DNA of 64,000 bases, from contig NZ_WJFC01000032.1 of the NCBI RefSeq assembly GCF_009725235.1, forward strand, positions 1 to 64,000, given 5' to 3'. Made by a program: the position numbers and the translations under genes. This document shows positions 26,747 to 35,763 of this stretch, in pieces. The first letter of the stretch is position 1. Each line of letters opens with the position of its first letter. The notes below the pieces were generated by a model. It did not search any database. It was not told the origin of the DNA and was given only the letters and a program-made list of their open reading frames with translations. This stretch comes from Scytonema sp. UIC 10036 (lineage in GTDB: Bacteria > Cyanobacteriota > Cyanobacteriia > Cyanobacteriales > Nostocaceae).

Positions 26747-29700
26747 ATGTTAGTGCTATCAAATACAATTGTTGCTGTTACCGGTTATCGCATCACTCAA
26801 CAAATTTACTCGGGAAGCAAAACCCTGGTTTATCAAGGTATTCGAGAAAAAGACCAACAGTCAGTTATCTTAAAGCTGATGCGGAATGAATACCCAACTT
26901 TTCATGAAATTGCTCAGTTTCGCAAACAGTATGCGATCGCAAAAAGCCTCAACATTACAGGTATTGTCAAACCCTATAGTTTGGAAAGCTATCGTAACAG
27001 TTATGTTTTGATCCTAGAAGACTTTGGCGGTCTTTCCTTAAAAGATTACATCACTCTTGTAGACACTACCCATATAGCGTTTCTACAACAATTTTTTCAC
27101 ATAGCCATTCAAATTGCCTCTACCCTTCAGGAATTACACGGTCACCGCATCATTCATAAAGATATTAAACCTGCTAATATTCTCATTAATTCCACAACAT
27201 CTGAAGTTAAACTGACAGACTTTAGTATTGCTAGTCTCTTACCGAAAGAAATTCAACAACTGACAAATCCTAACTTTTTAGAAGGTACTCTCGCTTATAT
27301 TTCCCCCGAACAAACAGGAAGAATGAACCGAGGGATTGATTATCGTAGCGATTTTTATTCTCTTGGCGTCACATTTTTTGAACTCCTGACTGGACAGTTA
27401 CCCTTTACAACAAACGATCCCATGGAGTTGGTTCATTGCCATATTGCCAAACAACCACCAAAGGCTAGTGATATTAATTCAAATGTCCCTTCAATTTTGT
27501 GTGATATCATTAGTAAGTTAATGGCAAAAAATGCTGAAGAACGCTATCAGAGTGCTTCAGGGTTAAAACACGATTTAGAGATATGTAGGAACCAGTGGCA
27601 AGAAACTGGAAATATTGTGCCATTTCAGTTGGGAGAACAGGATTATTCCGAGCGTTTTGTAATTCCTGAAAAACTTTATGGTCGTCAACAGGAAGTAGAA
27701 AATTTGCTTGCGGCTTTTGAGAGAGTCACAGGTGGTACATCTGAAATAGTTTTGGTTACAGGTTCTTCTGGTATTGGTAAGACGTCTGTTGTCAACGAAG
27801 TTCACAAACCAATTGTTCGTCAGCGCAGCTACTTTATTAAAGGTAAGTTTGACCAATTTCAACGCGATATTCCTTTATCAGGATTTGTACAAGCTTTCCA
27901 AGATTTAATCAGACAATTATTGAGCGAGCCTGATACCGTTCTACAAAAATGGAAATCTAAAATTTTGTCAGCATTGGGAGAACAAGCTCAAGTTATCATC
28001 AATGTTATTCCCGAACTGGAAATTATTCTTGGTACTCAACCACTAGTGACTGAACTTTCTGGAACTGCTGCTCAAAATCGGTTTAATTTATTATTTCAGA
28101 GGTTTATTAAAGTCTTCACTACAAAAAAACATCCTTTGGTTCTCTTTCTGGATGACTTACAATGGGCAGATATAACTTCTTTAAAATTTCTTCAGTTATT
28201 GATCTGTCAAAATACTCCTTTAGAAGAGCGCTCTAAAGACTTTGACGATCGCGAGAAGCGAACTATAGGTGAGGAAGGTTTTTTACTGATAGGTGCATAT
28301 CGAGATAATGAAATTTCTCAAATTCATCCTCTGTCTTTTACTTTGGATGAAATAGAAAAATCAAGTATTACCATCAAGACAATTCATTTAAAAGAATTAG
28401 CTTACAATCATTTACTAACTTTAATTTGCGATACGCTGAATTGCCAAGAAATTACAGCTATTCCTCTCACAAAAATTGTATTTAATAAAACTAAAGGCAA
28501 TCCATTTTTTACCCATCAATTTCTTAAATATTTACAGAATGAAGCTCTATTAAAATTTAATTTTTCTCATCGTCATTGGCAGTACGATATTAACGAAGTT
28601 AAAGCCATAGCTCTCACAGACGATGTTGTAGAATTTATGGCGCTTCAACTAGAGAAGTTGCCAAGCCAAACTCAAGCAGTCTTAAAACTGGCTGCATGCA
28701 TTGGTAATGAATTTGATTTAAGAACTCTTGCTATCATCTATGAAAAATCTGAAGTCGATACAGCAGTAGATTTATGGCAATCGTTACTTGAAGGTCTTGT
28801 TTTACCTGAAGCAGGTTACCAGTTATTGGTTGATGACAGCGAAGTCTCATCAATTCCCAATGAGGGTGTACAAAAGTATAAATTTGTACACGACAGGGTA
28901 CAGCAAGCTGCTTATTCTCTCATTGCTAGCGATCGCAAACAGTCCATTCACTTGAAAATTGGACAATTGCTGCTTTGCAATCTTTCTGTTGAAGAAAGAA
29001 AAGATAAAATTTTTATTTTAGTCAACCAGTTAAATATGGCAACAGAACTGCTTGTAAATCAAAGCGAGCGCAATGAACTAGCACAAATGAATTTGATTGC
29101 TGGTCGCAAAGCTTTAGCATCAATAGCTTACATGGCTGCAGTTAAATATTTAACGACTAGTCTTCAATTACTAGCAAGCGATACCTGGGAAACCAATTAT
29201 GATTTTACTCTTGCTTTGCATGAAACAGCCGCAGAAGCCGCATATCTAAATGGGAACTTTGAACTAGCAGAGCAATTCATAGAAGTGGTATTGATACGAG
29301 CAAAAACTTTATTAGATAAAGCGAAAGTTTACGAGATTAAAATTCAGGCTAATGGAGCACAGAATAAACCGCGACAAGCGATCGATGTCGCACTCGGGTT
29401 TTTAAAACTTTTGGGTATTGAGTTTCCCGATAGTCCCAATCAAACGGATACTCAGCTAGAAATGGCAGCACTAACATCAAATTTAGTTAGCAGGCGTATT
29501 GAGGACTTAATCAATTACACAGAGATGACAGAACCTCATTCACTAGTAGCTATCCGTATCTTATCTAATTTAACTAGTTTTGCCTATCAAGCTGTACCTG
29601 ATTTGTTCCCCTTATTGGTGTTTAAGCAGATCGATTTATCACTTAAGTATGGCACTTCTCCTTTGTCTGCTCATGTTTATACTCTTTATGGAACAATACT

Positions 29701-32437
29701 CTGTGGAGTTGTGGGAGACATAGAGTTTGGCTATCAATTAGGCAAACTAGCTTTAGATCTGTTGTCTAAATTCCAAGTTAGAGAGATTATACCAAAGGTT
29801 GTTATAGGATTCAATGCGACTATTCGGCTTTGGAAAGAGCATATTCGAGAAACATTGCCACCTCTTTTAGAAGCTTATTCTACTAGTTTAGAAACAGGCA
29901 ATTTAGAATTTGCTGCTTATGCTCTTTATTGTTACTCCTACTATGCATATTTCATAGGTGAGGAACTTTCAATACTCAAGCAGCAGATAGAAAATTACAG
30001 CCATGCCATTAAGCAAACAAACCAAACAATGGTGTTAAGCTGGAATAATATCTACTTACAAGCTGTCTTGAATTTATTGGACGTTCGGGAAAATCAAGTT
30101 GACTTAATAGGTGATTCATATAATGAAAGCTCAATAATAACATATTATCAGCAAGCCAATGACAGTCTTGGGCTTGTGCATTTGTATTTATGCAAGCTTC
30201 AAATTTGTTATTTACTCGCTGACTACAATAAGGCAATTGAAAATGCTCTCTGTGTAGAAAAGTATATAGAGGTTGCCGTCGGACATTTAGTTCTTGCTGA
30301 ATTTCATTTCTATGATTCTCTGGCACGTTTGGCAGTGTATCCTAAGGCTAATAAATTAGAACAAGGAAGAATTCAGGAAAAAGTAGCTATTAATCAAGAA
30401 AAAATTCAGAAATGGGCATATCATGCCCCCATGAATTATTTGCATAAATTTTATTTGGTAGAAGCAGAGCGCTATAGGGTTCTCGGTCAATATCTTGAAG
30501 CTATGAATAGTTACGAGCAAGCGATTACCCTTGCTCGAGACAATGAGTACGTACATGAAGCGGCTCTTGCTAACGAACTGACTGGTAAATTTTATTTGGA
30601 GTGGGGAAAACTGAAAATTGCGAAAATTTACTTAATAGATGCTTATTACGATTATACCCGTTGGGGGGCAAAAGCTAAAGTTGATGATTTGGAAAAGCGT
30701 TATGCTCAAGTCCTGACTCCAATACTTCAACAAGGAAAACTAAATACCGAACTAGGGACAAATGGCTCTAGTGAGAGTAGCACGTCCCTATCCACCAGTA
30801 TCTCCAAGCAAACGTTTGTAGCTTCAAACACTAGTAGTATTTCCGATTCTTTAGATTTGGCGTCTGTTGTCAAAGCTTCTATTGCTCTGTCTGGAGAAAT
30901 TGAACTTGAGCAGTTGCTATCTACTTTAATGGAAGTGGTGATGGAGAATGCAGGTGCTTCTAAGTCTGCTCTCATTTTAAGTGAGGGCGATAGCCGGGGG
31001 AGGCTTGCGCTTCGCGATCAGCTGGGTACAGCTTGCGCTAAGAGCGATCGCGTAGCAACGGATGTGCATCTCACTGTTTCTGCAGTCAGTTCAAATTCAA
31101 CAAGTGGGCGGAGCGATACAGAGTTTCCATCAAACCCTGTAGAATCTAGCAGTGAGGTTCCCGTGACTTTAATTAACTATGTCAAGCGAACCCAGGAAAT
31201 TTTAGTCACTGATGATTTAAAAGATAAACCACTCCTAAGTGCGGATAGCTATATCCTCCGCGAGCAACCCAAAAGTCTGTTATGTATACCCATTATCAAC
31301 CAAGGTAAATTACTGGGTATTCTTTATCTAGAAAATAATTTAACAGCAGAAGCATTTACACGCGAGCGCGTGGAACTTCTCAAACTCATCATCACTCAAG
31401 CAGCAATCTCTCTAGAGAATGCCATACTCTACCAAAATTTAGCACGAGCTAACGAAGAATTGGAAGAATACAACCGCACGTTAGAAGAAAAAGTATCTAA
31501 AAGAACGCAGGAAATTCATGAAAAAAATCAACATCTCAAGAGAGCTTTAAAAGAGTTACAAAACACGCAAACGCAATTAATCCAAAGTGAAAAAATGTCT
31601 TCCTTAGGGCAAATGGTAGCAGGAATTGCTCATGAAATCAATAATCCCATTAATTTTATTCATGGCAATATTACTCACGCCGCAGAGTACGTAGAATCCT
31701 TATTAAATATGATTGCCATATATCAGCAAGAATTTTCAAATTCCTCCACTCTCATTCTGGAAAAAGCTGTTGAAATTGATTTGGATTTCATAAAAGAAGA
31801 TTTGCCCAAGCTTTTAGATTCCATGAGATCTGGAACATCAAGGATTCGGCAGATTGTTTTGGGCTTACGCAACTTCTCTCGTTTGGATGAAGCAGATATG
31901 AAACCTGTAGATATTCATGAGGGAATCGATAACGCTTTGATGATTCTACACCATAGATTTAAGGTAAAGAGCGATTGCCCTTTGCACAAGCCTTACCCAG
32001 CTTATCGCTCTGAGATAGAAGTTATTAAAGAATACAGTCAGCTTCCATTAGTTGAGTGCTACCCCAGTCAACTCAATCAGGTATTTATGAATATTATTGC
32101 CAATGCAATTGATGCTTTACACGATCGCACTGAAACTCAAGGTAAACGTTTATGCGACGGCTACAAACCAACAATTCGCATTCGGACTGAATTAGCAAAC
32201 AAAAATCAGGTCATGGTTCGGATTGCCGACAATGGTGTTGGGATACCTGAGGATGTACGTCAGAAAGTCTTCGATCCCTTTTTTACCACTAAGCCAGTCG
32301 GAAGTGGTACGGGATTGGGATTATCAATTAGCTATCAGATTGTTGTGGATAAACACAAGGGTAGTTTAACTTACAGTTCTGTTCCCGGAGAGGGAACAGA
32401 GTTTGTCGTCCAAATTCCACTCAGACAATCACCTTAG
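26747..32437 (+). CDS. Hybrid Ser/Thr protein kinase - AAA ATPase - GAF - histidine kinase
   Basis: An 1,896-residue multidomain sensor. A Ser/Thr kinase domain (about 8-285) has IIHKDIKPANIL near 135 and DFSIAS near 157. An AAA/NACHT-like ATPase follows, with Walker A GSSGIGKTS near 340 and Walker B LVLFLDDLQWAD near 465. A long helical TPR-like region runs to about 1350, then a GAF domain (about 1380-1565), a coiled coil, and a histidine kinase with AGIAHEINNP (His1629), N box (IIANAID near 1778), DNGVGIP and GTGLGLSI. This is the Hstk-type architecture known from Nostoc. Kinase Lys appears in VILKLM. Two segments, near 1423-1436 and 1742-1755, are encoded by a dispersed DNA repeat and have no place in related proteins. 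Confidence 0.92.
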   Translation: MLVLSNTIVAVTGYRITQQIYSGSKTLVYQGIREKDQQSVILKLMRNEYPTFHEIAQFRKQYAIAKSLNITGIVKPYSLESYRNSYVLILEDFGGLSLKDYITLVDTTHIAFLQQFFHIAIQIASTLQELHGHRIIHKDIKPANILINSTTSEVKLTDFSIASLLPKEIQQLTNPNFLEGTLAYISPEQTGRMNRGIDYRSDFYSLGVTFFELLTGQLPFTTNDPMELVHCHIAKQPPKASDINSNVPSILCDIISKLMAKNAEERYQSASGLKHDLEICRNQWQETGNIVPFQLGEQDYSERFVIPEKLYGRQQEVENLLAAFERVTGGTSEIVLVTGSSGIGKTSVVNEVHKPIVRQRSYFIKGKFDQFQRDIPLSGFVQAFQDLIRQLLSEPDTVLQKWKSKILSALGEQAQVIINVIPELEIILGTQPLVTELSGTAAQNRFNLLFQRFIKVFTTKKHPLVLFLDDLQWADITSLKFLQLLICQNTPLEERSKDFDDREKRTIGEEGFLLIGAYRDNEISQIHPLSFTLDEIEKSSITIKTIHLKELAYNHLLTLICDTLNCQEITAIPLTKIVFNKTKGNPFFTHQFLKYLQNEALLKFNFSHRHWQYDINEVKAIALTDDVVEFMALQLEKLPSQTQAVLKLAACIGNEFDLRTLAIIYEKSEVDTAVDLWQSLLEGLVLPEAGYQLLVDDSEVSSIPNEGVQKYKFVHDRVQQAAYSLIASDRKQSIHLKIGQLLLCNLSVEERKDKIFILVNQLNMATELLVNQSERNELAQMNLIAGRKALASIAYMAAVKYLTTSLQLLASDTWETNYDFTLALHETAAEAAYLNGNFELAEQFIEVVLIRAKTLLDKAKVYEIKIQANGAQNKPRQAIDVALGFLKLLGIEFPDSPNQTDTQLEMAALTSNLVSRRIEDLINYTEMTEPHSLVAIRILSNLTSFAYQAVPDLFPLLVFKQIDLSLKYGTSPLSAHVYTLYGTILCGVVGDIEFGYQLGKLALDLLSKFQVREIIPKVVIGFNATIRLWKEHIRETLPPLLEAYSTSLETGNLEFAAYALYCYSYYAYFIGEELSILKQQIENYSHAIKQTNQTMVLSWNNIYLQAVLNLLDVRENQVDLIGDSYNESSIITYYQQANDSLGLVHLYLCKLQICYLLADYNKAIENALCVEKYIEVAVGHLVLAEFHFYDSLARLAVYPKANKLEQGRIQEKVAINQEKIQKWAYHAPMNYLHKFYLVEAERYRVLGQYLEAMNSYEQAITLARDNEYVHEAALANELTGKFYLEWGKLKIAKIYLIDAYYDYTRWGAKAKVDDLEKRYAQVLTPILQQGKLNTELGTNGSSESSTSLSTSISKQTFVASNTSSISDSLDLASVVKASIALSGEIELEQLLSTLMEVVMENAGASKSALILSEGDSRGRLALRDQLGTACAKSDRVATDVHLTVSAVSSNSTSGRSDTEFPSNPVESSSEVPVTLINYVKRTQEILVTDDLKDKPLLSADSYILREQPKSLLCIPIINQGKLLGILYLENNLTAEAFTRERVELLKLIITQAAISLENAILYQNLARANEELEEYNRTLEEKVSKRTQEIHEKNQHLKRALKELQNTQTQLIQSEKMSSLGQMVAGIAHEINNPINFIHGNITHAAEYVESLLNMIAIYQQEFSNSSTLILEKAVEIDLDFIKEDLPKLLDSMRSGTSRIRQIVLGLRNFSRLDEADMKPVDIHEGIDNALMILHHRFKVKSDCPLHKPYPAYRSEIEVIKEYSQLPLVECYPSQLNQVFMNIIANAIDALHDRTETQGKRLCDGYKPTIRIRTELANKNQVMVRIADNGVGIPEDVRQKVFDPFFTTKPVGSGTGLGLSISYQIVVDKHKGSLTYSSVPGEGTEFVVQIPLRQSP
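31014..31051 (+). repeat. 38-bp dispersed repeat, copy A, in frame in the GAF domain
   Basis: The core runs from GCGATCAGCTGGGTACAGC to the HIP1 end GCGATCGC. It lies inside the kinase reading frame and encodes part of the odd segment RDQLGTACAKSDRVA between the GAF strands. It matches copies at 31971, 38181 and 39422 (the first and last in reverse sense). Confidence 0.75.
31971..32008 (-). repeat. 38-bp dispersed repeat, copy B, in frame before the histidine-kinase ATPase
   Basis: The reverse complement begins GCGATAAGCTGGGTAAGGC and ends GGGCAATCGC, matching copy A apart from several substitutions. It encodes SDCPLHKPYPAYRS, inserted just before EIEVIKEYSQLPLVEC, where related kinases have a short linker. 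Confidence 0.7.
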
Positions 32438-32440
32438 GAC

Positions 32441-32459
32441 GGGTTGGCAATGCCCACCC
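32441..32459. terminator. Hairpin between converging kinase and P450 genes
   Basis: GGGTTGGCA (32441-32449) pairs with TGCCCACCC (32451-32459) with one mismatch. The hairpin fills the 30-base gap between the two stop codons and probably ends both transcripts. The motif is also a common interspersed hairpin in cyanobacteria. Confidence 0.55.
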
Positions 32460-32467
32460 TACCATCG

Positions 32468-33802
32468 CTATGAGGCAAGACGGCGGAACTTAACCCTGAG
32501 ACCATCATAAGGATATGGTGTAGGAAACAGGACTAGATTTAAATTTTGTCCTGGTTCCAGTTCCCACTCATACTCGCGTAGCAGCATTGCTGTCAGCAGT
32601 TTTAAGACCAACTTGCCAAACTCCTTACCGGGACATTCTCGCATTCCACCACCAAAAGGTACATAACCAAATGGTTTTGCTTTATCCTCAGCCCTTTCTG
32701 GCGCAAAACGCTGTGGATCGAAACGCTCGGGTTGTGTATAGATAGAACTATCTTGATGAGTTCTTCTCATTACGTAAACGGCAATCCAATCTTGGGGAAT
32801 GCGATAACCATTAAATTCAAATTCCTTTATGACTTTGCGGAAACCAAAACTAGCAGAGGGAGTGACTCGCAAAACTTCCTTAACAACAAGATCTAGATAA
32901 GTCATCTGCTTTAGGTGTTCCAGTGTTAGCGGTTCCTTAAACTCCAACTGTCGTTGTTCTGCACGGGCAGTTGCCAAAACTTCCGGAGACTGTGCTAAAA
33001 ACATAAACATAGATGTCAGCGCTGACGCTACTGTATCGTGACCACCAAATAGAAACGTTAAAATTTGGTCTTTCACTTCCTGCAAACTTAACTTATTCCC
33101 ATCTTCGTCTTGTATTTGCAACAGTAGCCCCAAAAAATCTTGACTTGTATGTGATTGTTGCTGGCGTTTGCGTACAATTTCCTCAATACGTATCAGTAGT
33201 TGTTCGCGACTGTGTAATGCTCGACCAAACTTAGTCCAAGGTAAACGTATTGGTATAGAGAATAGCCCGTCTCCCCACTCCTCAAACAATTTACTGAAAT
33301 GGCAATCGTTAGAAGTCTCCACGCCTAAGAGAAATTTGCAGGCGACATCAAGAGAATATTTACTCAGTTCTGGGAACCAGTTTAATGTACCCATGCGTTC
33401 CCATTTGTCTAAATAATTATGAGTAATGCTTTCTATTCCAGAAATGGACTGTTCCATAATTTTTGGTTGAAAGGCTTTATGGAACATCTTGCGTCGCTGT
33501 TGGTGCTCGTTACCTGTTTGGATAACTAAAGAGCCGATACCCAGCAGTACCTTGATAGTCTCAGGCCATCCAACAGAAAGATGCGATTTTTCATTGGCAA
33601 ACAAATAGCGATTGGCTTCTGCTCCGATCGCAATAACTGTAGAACATCCAAATAAACTGGTTTTGAAAATCGATCCGTATTGCTTTTGTCGCTTTTCAAC
33701 ATAACGTGGATCGTACAAAAAGTTAAGTGTCTCACCAATTACAGGTAGACCAAAGTGACCAGGAGGTAAAGGTAGCGCTCCCTGGCTAATAGTTATTGTC
33801 AT
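32468..33802 (-). CDS. Cytochrome P450 (CYP110-like)
   Basis: A 444-residue soluble P450. LPLPPGHFGLPVIGETLNF is the proline-rich start, FLFGGHDTVAS is the I-helix oxygen-activation motif, EVLR is the ExxR pair, RFDPQRFAPER is the PERF region, and FGGGMRECPGKEFGKL holds the heme-ligand Cys. The sequence type resembles cyanobacterial CYP110 enzymes. The terpene synthase gene lies 116 bases upstream on the same strand, so the P450 probably oxidises its sesquiterpene product. In Nostoc a germacrene A synthase and CYP110C1 form a comparable pair. The redox partners would be host ferredoxin and reductase. Confidence 0.9.
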   Translation of the reverse strand: MTITISQGALPLPPGHFGLPVIGETLNFLYDPRYVEKRQKQYGSIFKTSLFGCSTVIAIGAEANRYLFANEKSHLSVGWPETIKVLLGIGSLVIQTGNEHQQRRKMFHKAFQPKIMEQSISGIESITHNYLDKWERMGTLNWFPELSKYSLDVACKFLLGVETSNDCHFSKLFEEWGDGLFSIPIRLPWTKFGRALHSREQLLIRIEEIVRKRQQQSHTSQDFLGLLLQIQDEDGNKLSLQEVKDQILTFLFGGHDTVASALTSMFMFLAQSPEVLATARAEQRQLEFKEPLTLEHLKQMTYLDLVVKEVLRVTPSASFGFRKVIKEFEFNGYRIPQDWIAVYVMRRTHQDSSIYTQPERFDPQRFAPERAEDKAKPFGYVPFGGGMRECPGKEFGKLVLKLLTAMLLREYEWELEPGQNLNLVLFPTPYPYDGLRVKFRRLAS

Positions 33803-33860
33803 TTTAAGTATCCATCATGAACTGCGTACACGATAACAAATGAAAATTTTCTTTCTTTCT

Positions 33861-33890
33861 GTAGAGACGCTTCAAATAGCGCGTCTCTAC
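33861..33890. repeat. GTAGAGACGC hairpin repeat
   Basis: GTAGAGACGC (33861-33870) and GCGTCTCTAC (33881-33890) are perfect arms around TTCAAATAGC. The same element in reverse sense is at 42180-42209. It lies between the terpene synthase and P450 genes and may end or attenuate the transcript between them. Confidence 0.7.
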
Positions 33891-33918
33891 TACTTCCTAC
33901 TCCTTTTTTCAAGCTAGA

Positions 33919-34887
33919 TTAGTGTTTAACTGGTTCCAACATTTCTACACTTTGATAGCGATCGGTATAAGAATACCAATCTAGATTGCCACGTATCCAA
34001 GCATGCATTATGGAGATATATTGCGCCAATTCTGTGTCTAGTTCGTTTCCAAAAACTGGCTTAGATTCTTCCAAGCTTGTAAGAGATTCCATCTCCCGAT
34101 CGTGCATGATTACAGCACGCTCAACTGAGGTTTCTAAAGAAAGCTGTTGTTGATAATGCAGCACTAAGACTATGTTATGTACATCACCACTTGCCATTTC
34201 TCTTGATGCTGAAAAAATATCATTACACCAAGCAAGAACGTTGATTGTCATTAGCTTTAGCTTGTCTACAAAATAGTGATTTCTCCAAAAGTCACTTAGC
34301 ATGAAGTTATTGCAAAACTCGCTGACTGTGAGGAAAAGATTTCCACCTACACTCGCTCTGCGTATCATCATATAAGCATCAATGTCAGGCACAATATTTT
34401 GTGCGCGGACGGCTGCTTCTTTAACACATCCAAGGAAGTATTCTTCAAAGCAAAGGAGGAAGTGACGAAACCATTGCGTGCTCGCTCTTTGAACCGTCCT
34501 CTGTCGCAAATCGTGTAAAGCGTGGCTTAGAGGTATATCGTTCTTTCTAGGTTCCGCTCCATTTAAGATTTCCAAAAATCTTGTGTGATAAACCTTCAAG
34601 GCTTCAGGTTGTTTTTTCAACTCTGACAAATCGCATTGATCGTCCCAAATAAATACCCAACTTAACCAGTCGTTTCCAATTTTTAATTCTTCTAATTGGC
34701 AGTTTGGGTATGCACGTGCAGCTAGCAAAAAGAATTTTGACTTAGAAAACCGACGATAAGTAGATTCTTTTGCCAATAAGTTGAAGCGCAACACCCATTC
34801 TAAAGAATAATCTTCCAAAACATTAAAGTATTTGTTGATTTGAGATGGAAATGGACAGTGTAATTTAGGGAAAGTTAATTGAGTCAT
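33919..34887 (-). CDS. Class I terpene synthase (sesquiterpene cyclase type)
   Basis: The 322-residue product has the bacterial terpene cyclase layout. The metal-binding Asp-rich motif is D82-D-Q-C-D86 in WVFIWDDQCD. The NSE triad is N222-D-I-F-S226-A-S-R-E230. An effector Arg (R175/R176 in MMIRRASVGG) lies about 46 residues before the triad, and a DRY motif is near the C terminus. It would ionise farnesyl diphosphate with three Mg ions and cyclise it. The product cannot be predicted, but size and the P450 partner point to a sesquiterpene rather than geosmin, whose synthase is about twice as long. The alpha domain is complete. Confidence 0.88.
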   Translation of the reverse strand: MTQLTFPKLHCPFPSQINKYFNVLEDYSLEWVLRFNLLAKESTYRRFSKSKFFLLAARAYPNCQLEELKIGNDWLSWVFIWDDQCDLSELKKQPEALKVYHTRFLEILNGAEPRKNDIPLSHALHDLRQRTVQRASTQWFRHFLLCFEEYFLGCVKEAAVRAQNIVPDIDAYMMIRRASVGGNLFLTVSEFCNNFMLSDFWRNHYFVDKLKLMTINVLAWCNDIFSASREMASGDVHNIVLVLHYQQQLSLETSVERAVIMHDREMESLTSLEESKPVFGNELDTELAQYISIMHAWIRGNLDWYSYTDRYQSVEMLEPVKH

Positions 34888-35763
34888 AAAACCTCTCTCA
34901 GCGTTCGAAACACAGGATAAATTGACCCAACCTGAAGTCAGAGGGCTTAAATAACAACTGCAAGTGGCAGCTAATTTCTCATAGCTAGTGGCTAATCGCG
35001 TTCAAGCAGAAGCAACTCACTGCTTTAAGCAACACGACATTTTAGTTTTAGACATCTCCCAATGAAAATTTACAAAACGTAAACTTTTCTCAGGAAGTCA
35101 TGCCTGAAACGAAAAGTCATTATTCTTTTGAGTCGATACTTGCAAATTCACTAAGCTTTATGGAACAAGCTAGAGCAAAATCATGCCCTTGCATCAATGC
35201 AATGACTTATTTCAACATCAATTTCCTCAAGATTTTCCATCTTTTGTTTTTTGAATAACAATGGCTACGCTACAACACTTTATACAGAATTTGAATTTAA
35301 AATTCAGCCTGTATTTTGTAGTGTTTCAGATAATTACTGTTGCTTCAAAAACTTTCTTTTACATAATTTTTGTTTTTTTTAATATTTTTTTTGCTTTTTT
35401 TTTTTGGTTTTTTTTTTTTGGATTTTTTTTTTTTGATTTTGGTTTTTGGATTTTTTATTTTTGATTTTGGATTTTGGATTTTGGATTTTGCGATTCTGGA
35501 TTTTTCGATTTTGGGTTGGGGGATGAGGTTATGGATTTCCAATTAAAAAATATATGCAGGAATGGAAGATGGGCAAGATATTATTTAGTTATTTACTCAC
35601 AGGCTTCTTTATCAATCTTCGGATATACCTTCAGTACGATTTTTTTAATCCTGAAGTACCTCTTTGTTGTGCATCCAGGAAGCATTTTCCTATATACAAA
35701 TATCAATATAAGATTTCTTTCAATCCAAAATCCAAAATCTAAAATCCAAAATCATATTGGTTT
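34888..35763. other. Intergenic region with poly-T tract and heptamer arrays
   Basis: Nearly 900 bases between divergent genes. 35365-35460 is an extreme T-rich run broken by GG, apparently decayed TTTTGGA heptamers. 35460-35492 has clean TTTTGGA units, and 35720-35754 holds the same unit reversed (ATCCAAA), so the two arrays face each other around a 230-base segment. The terpene synthase promoter should lie near 34890-35000. No gene is supported: the open frames here come from low-complexity sequence. Confidence 0.65.

Noticed and set aside
26608..26889. Open frame overlapping the start of the giant kinase
   Set aside because: It is in another frame over the kinase N terminus. The ACGCAAAG repeats at its start are short dispersed repeats, not coding sequence.
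35345..35542. Lys-rich open frame on the minus strand
   Set aside because: It is only the translation of the poly-T and heptamer tract and has no protein-like composition.
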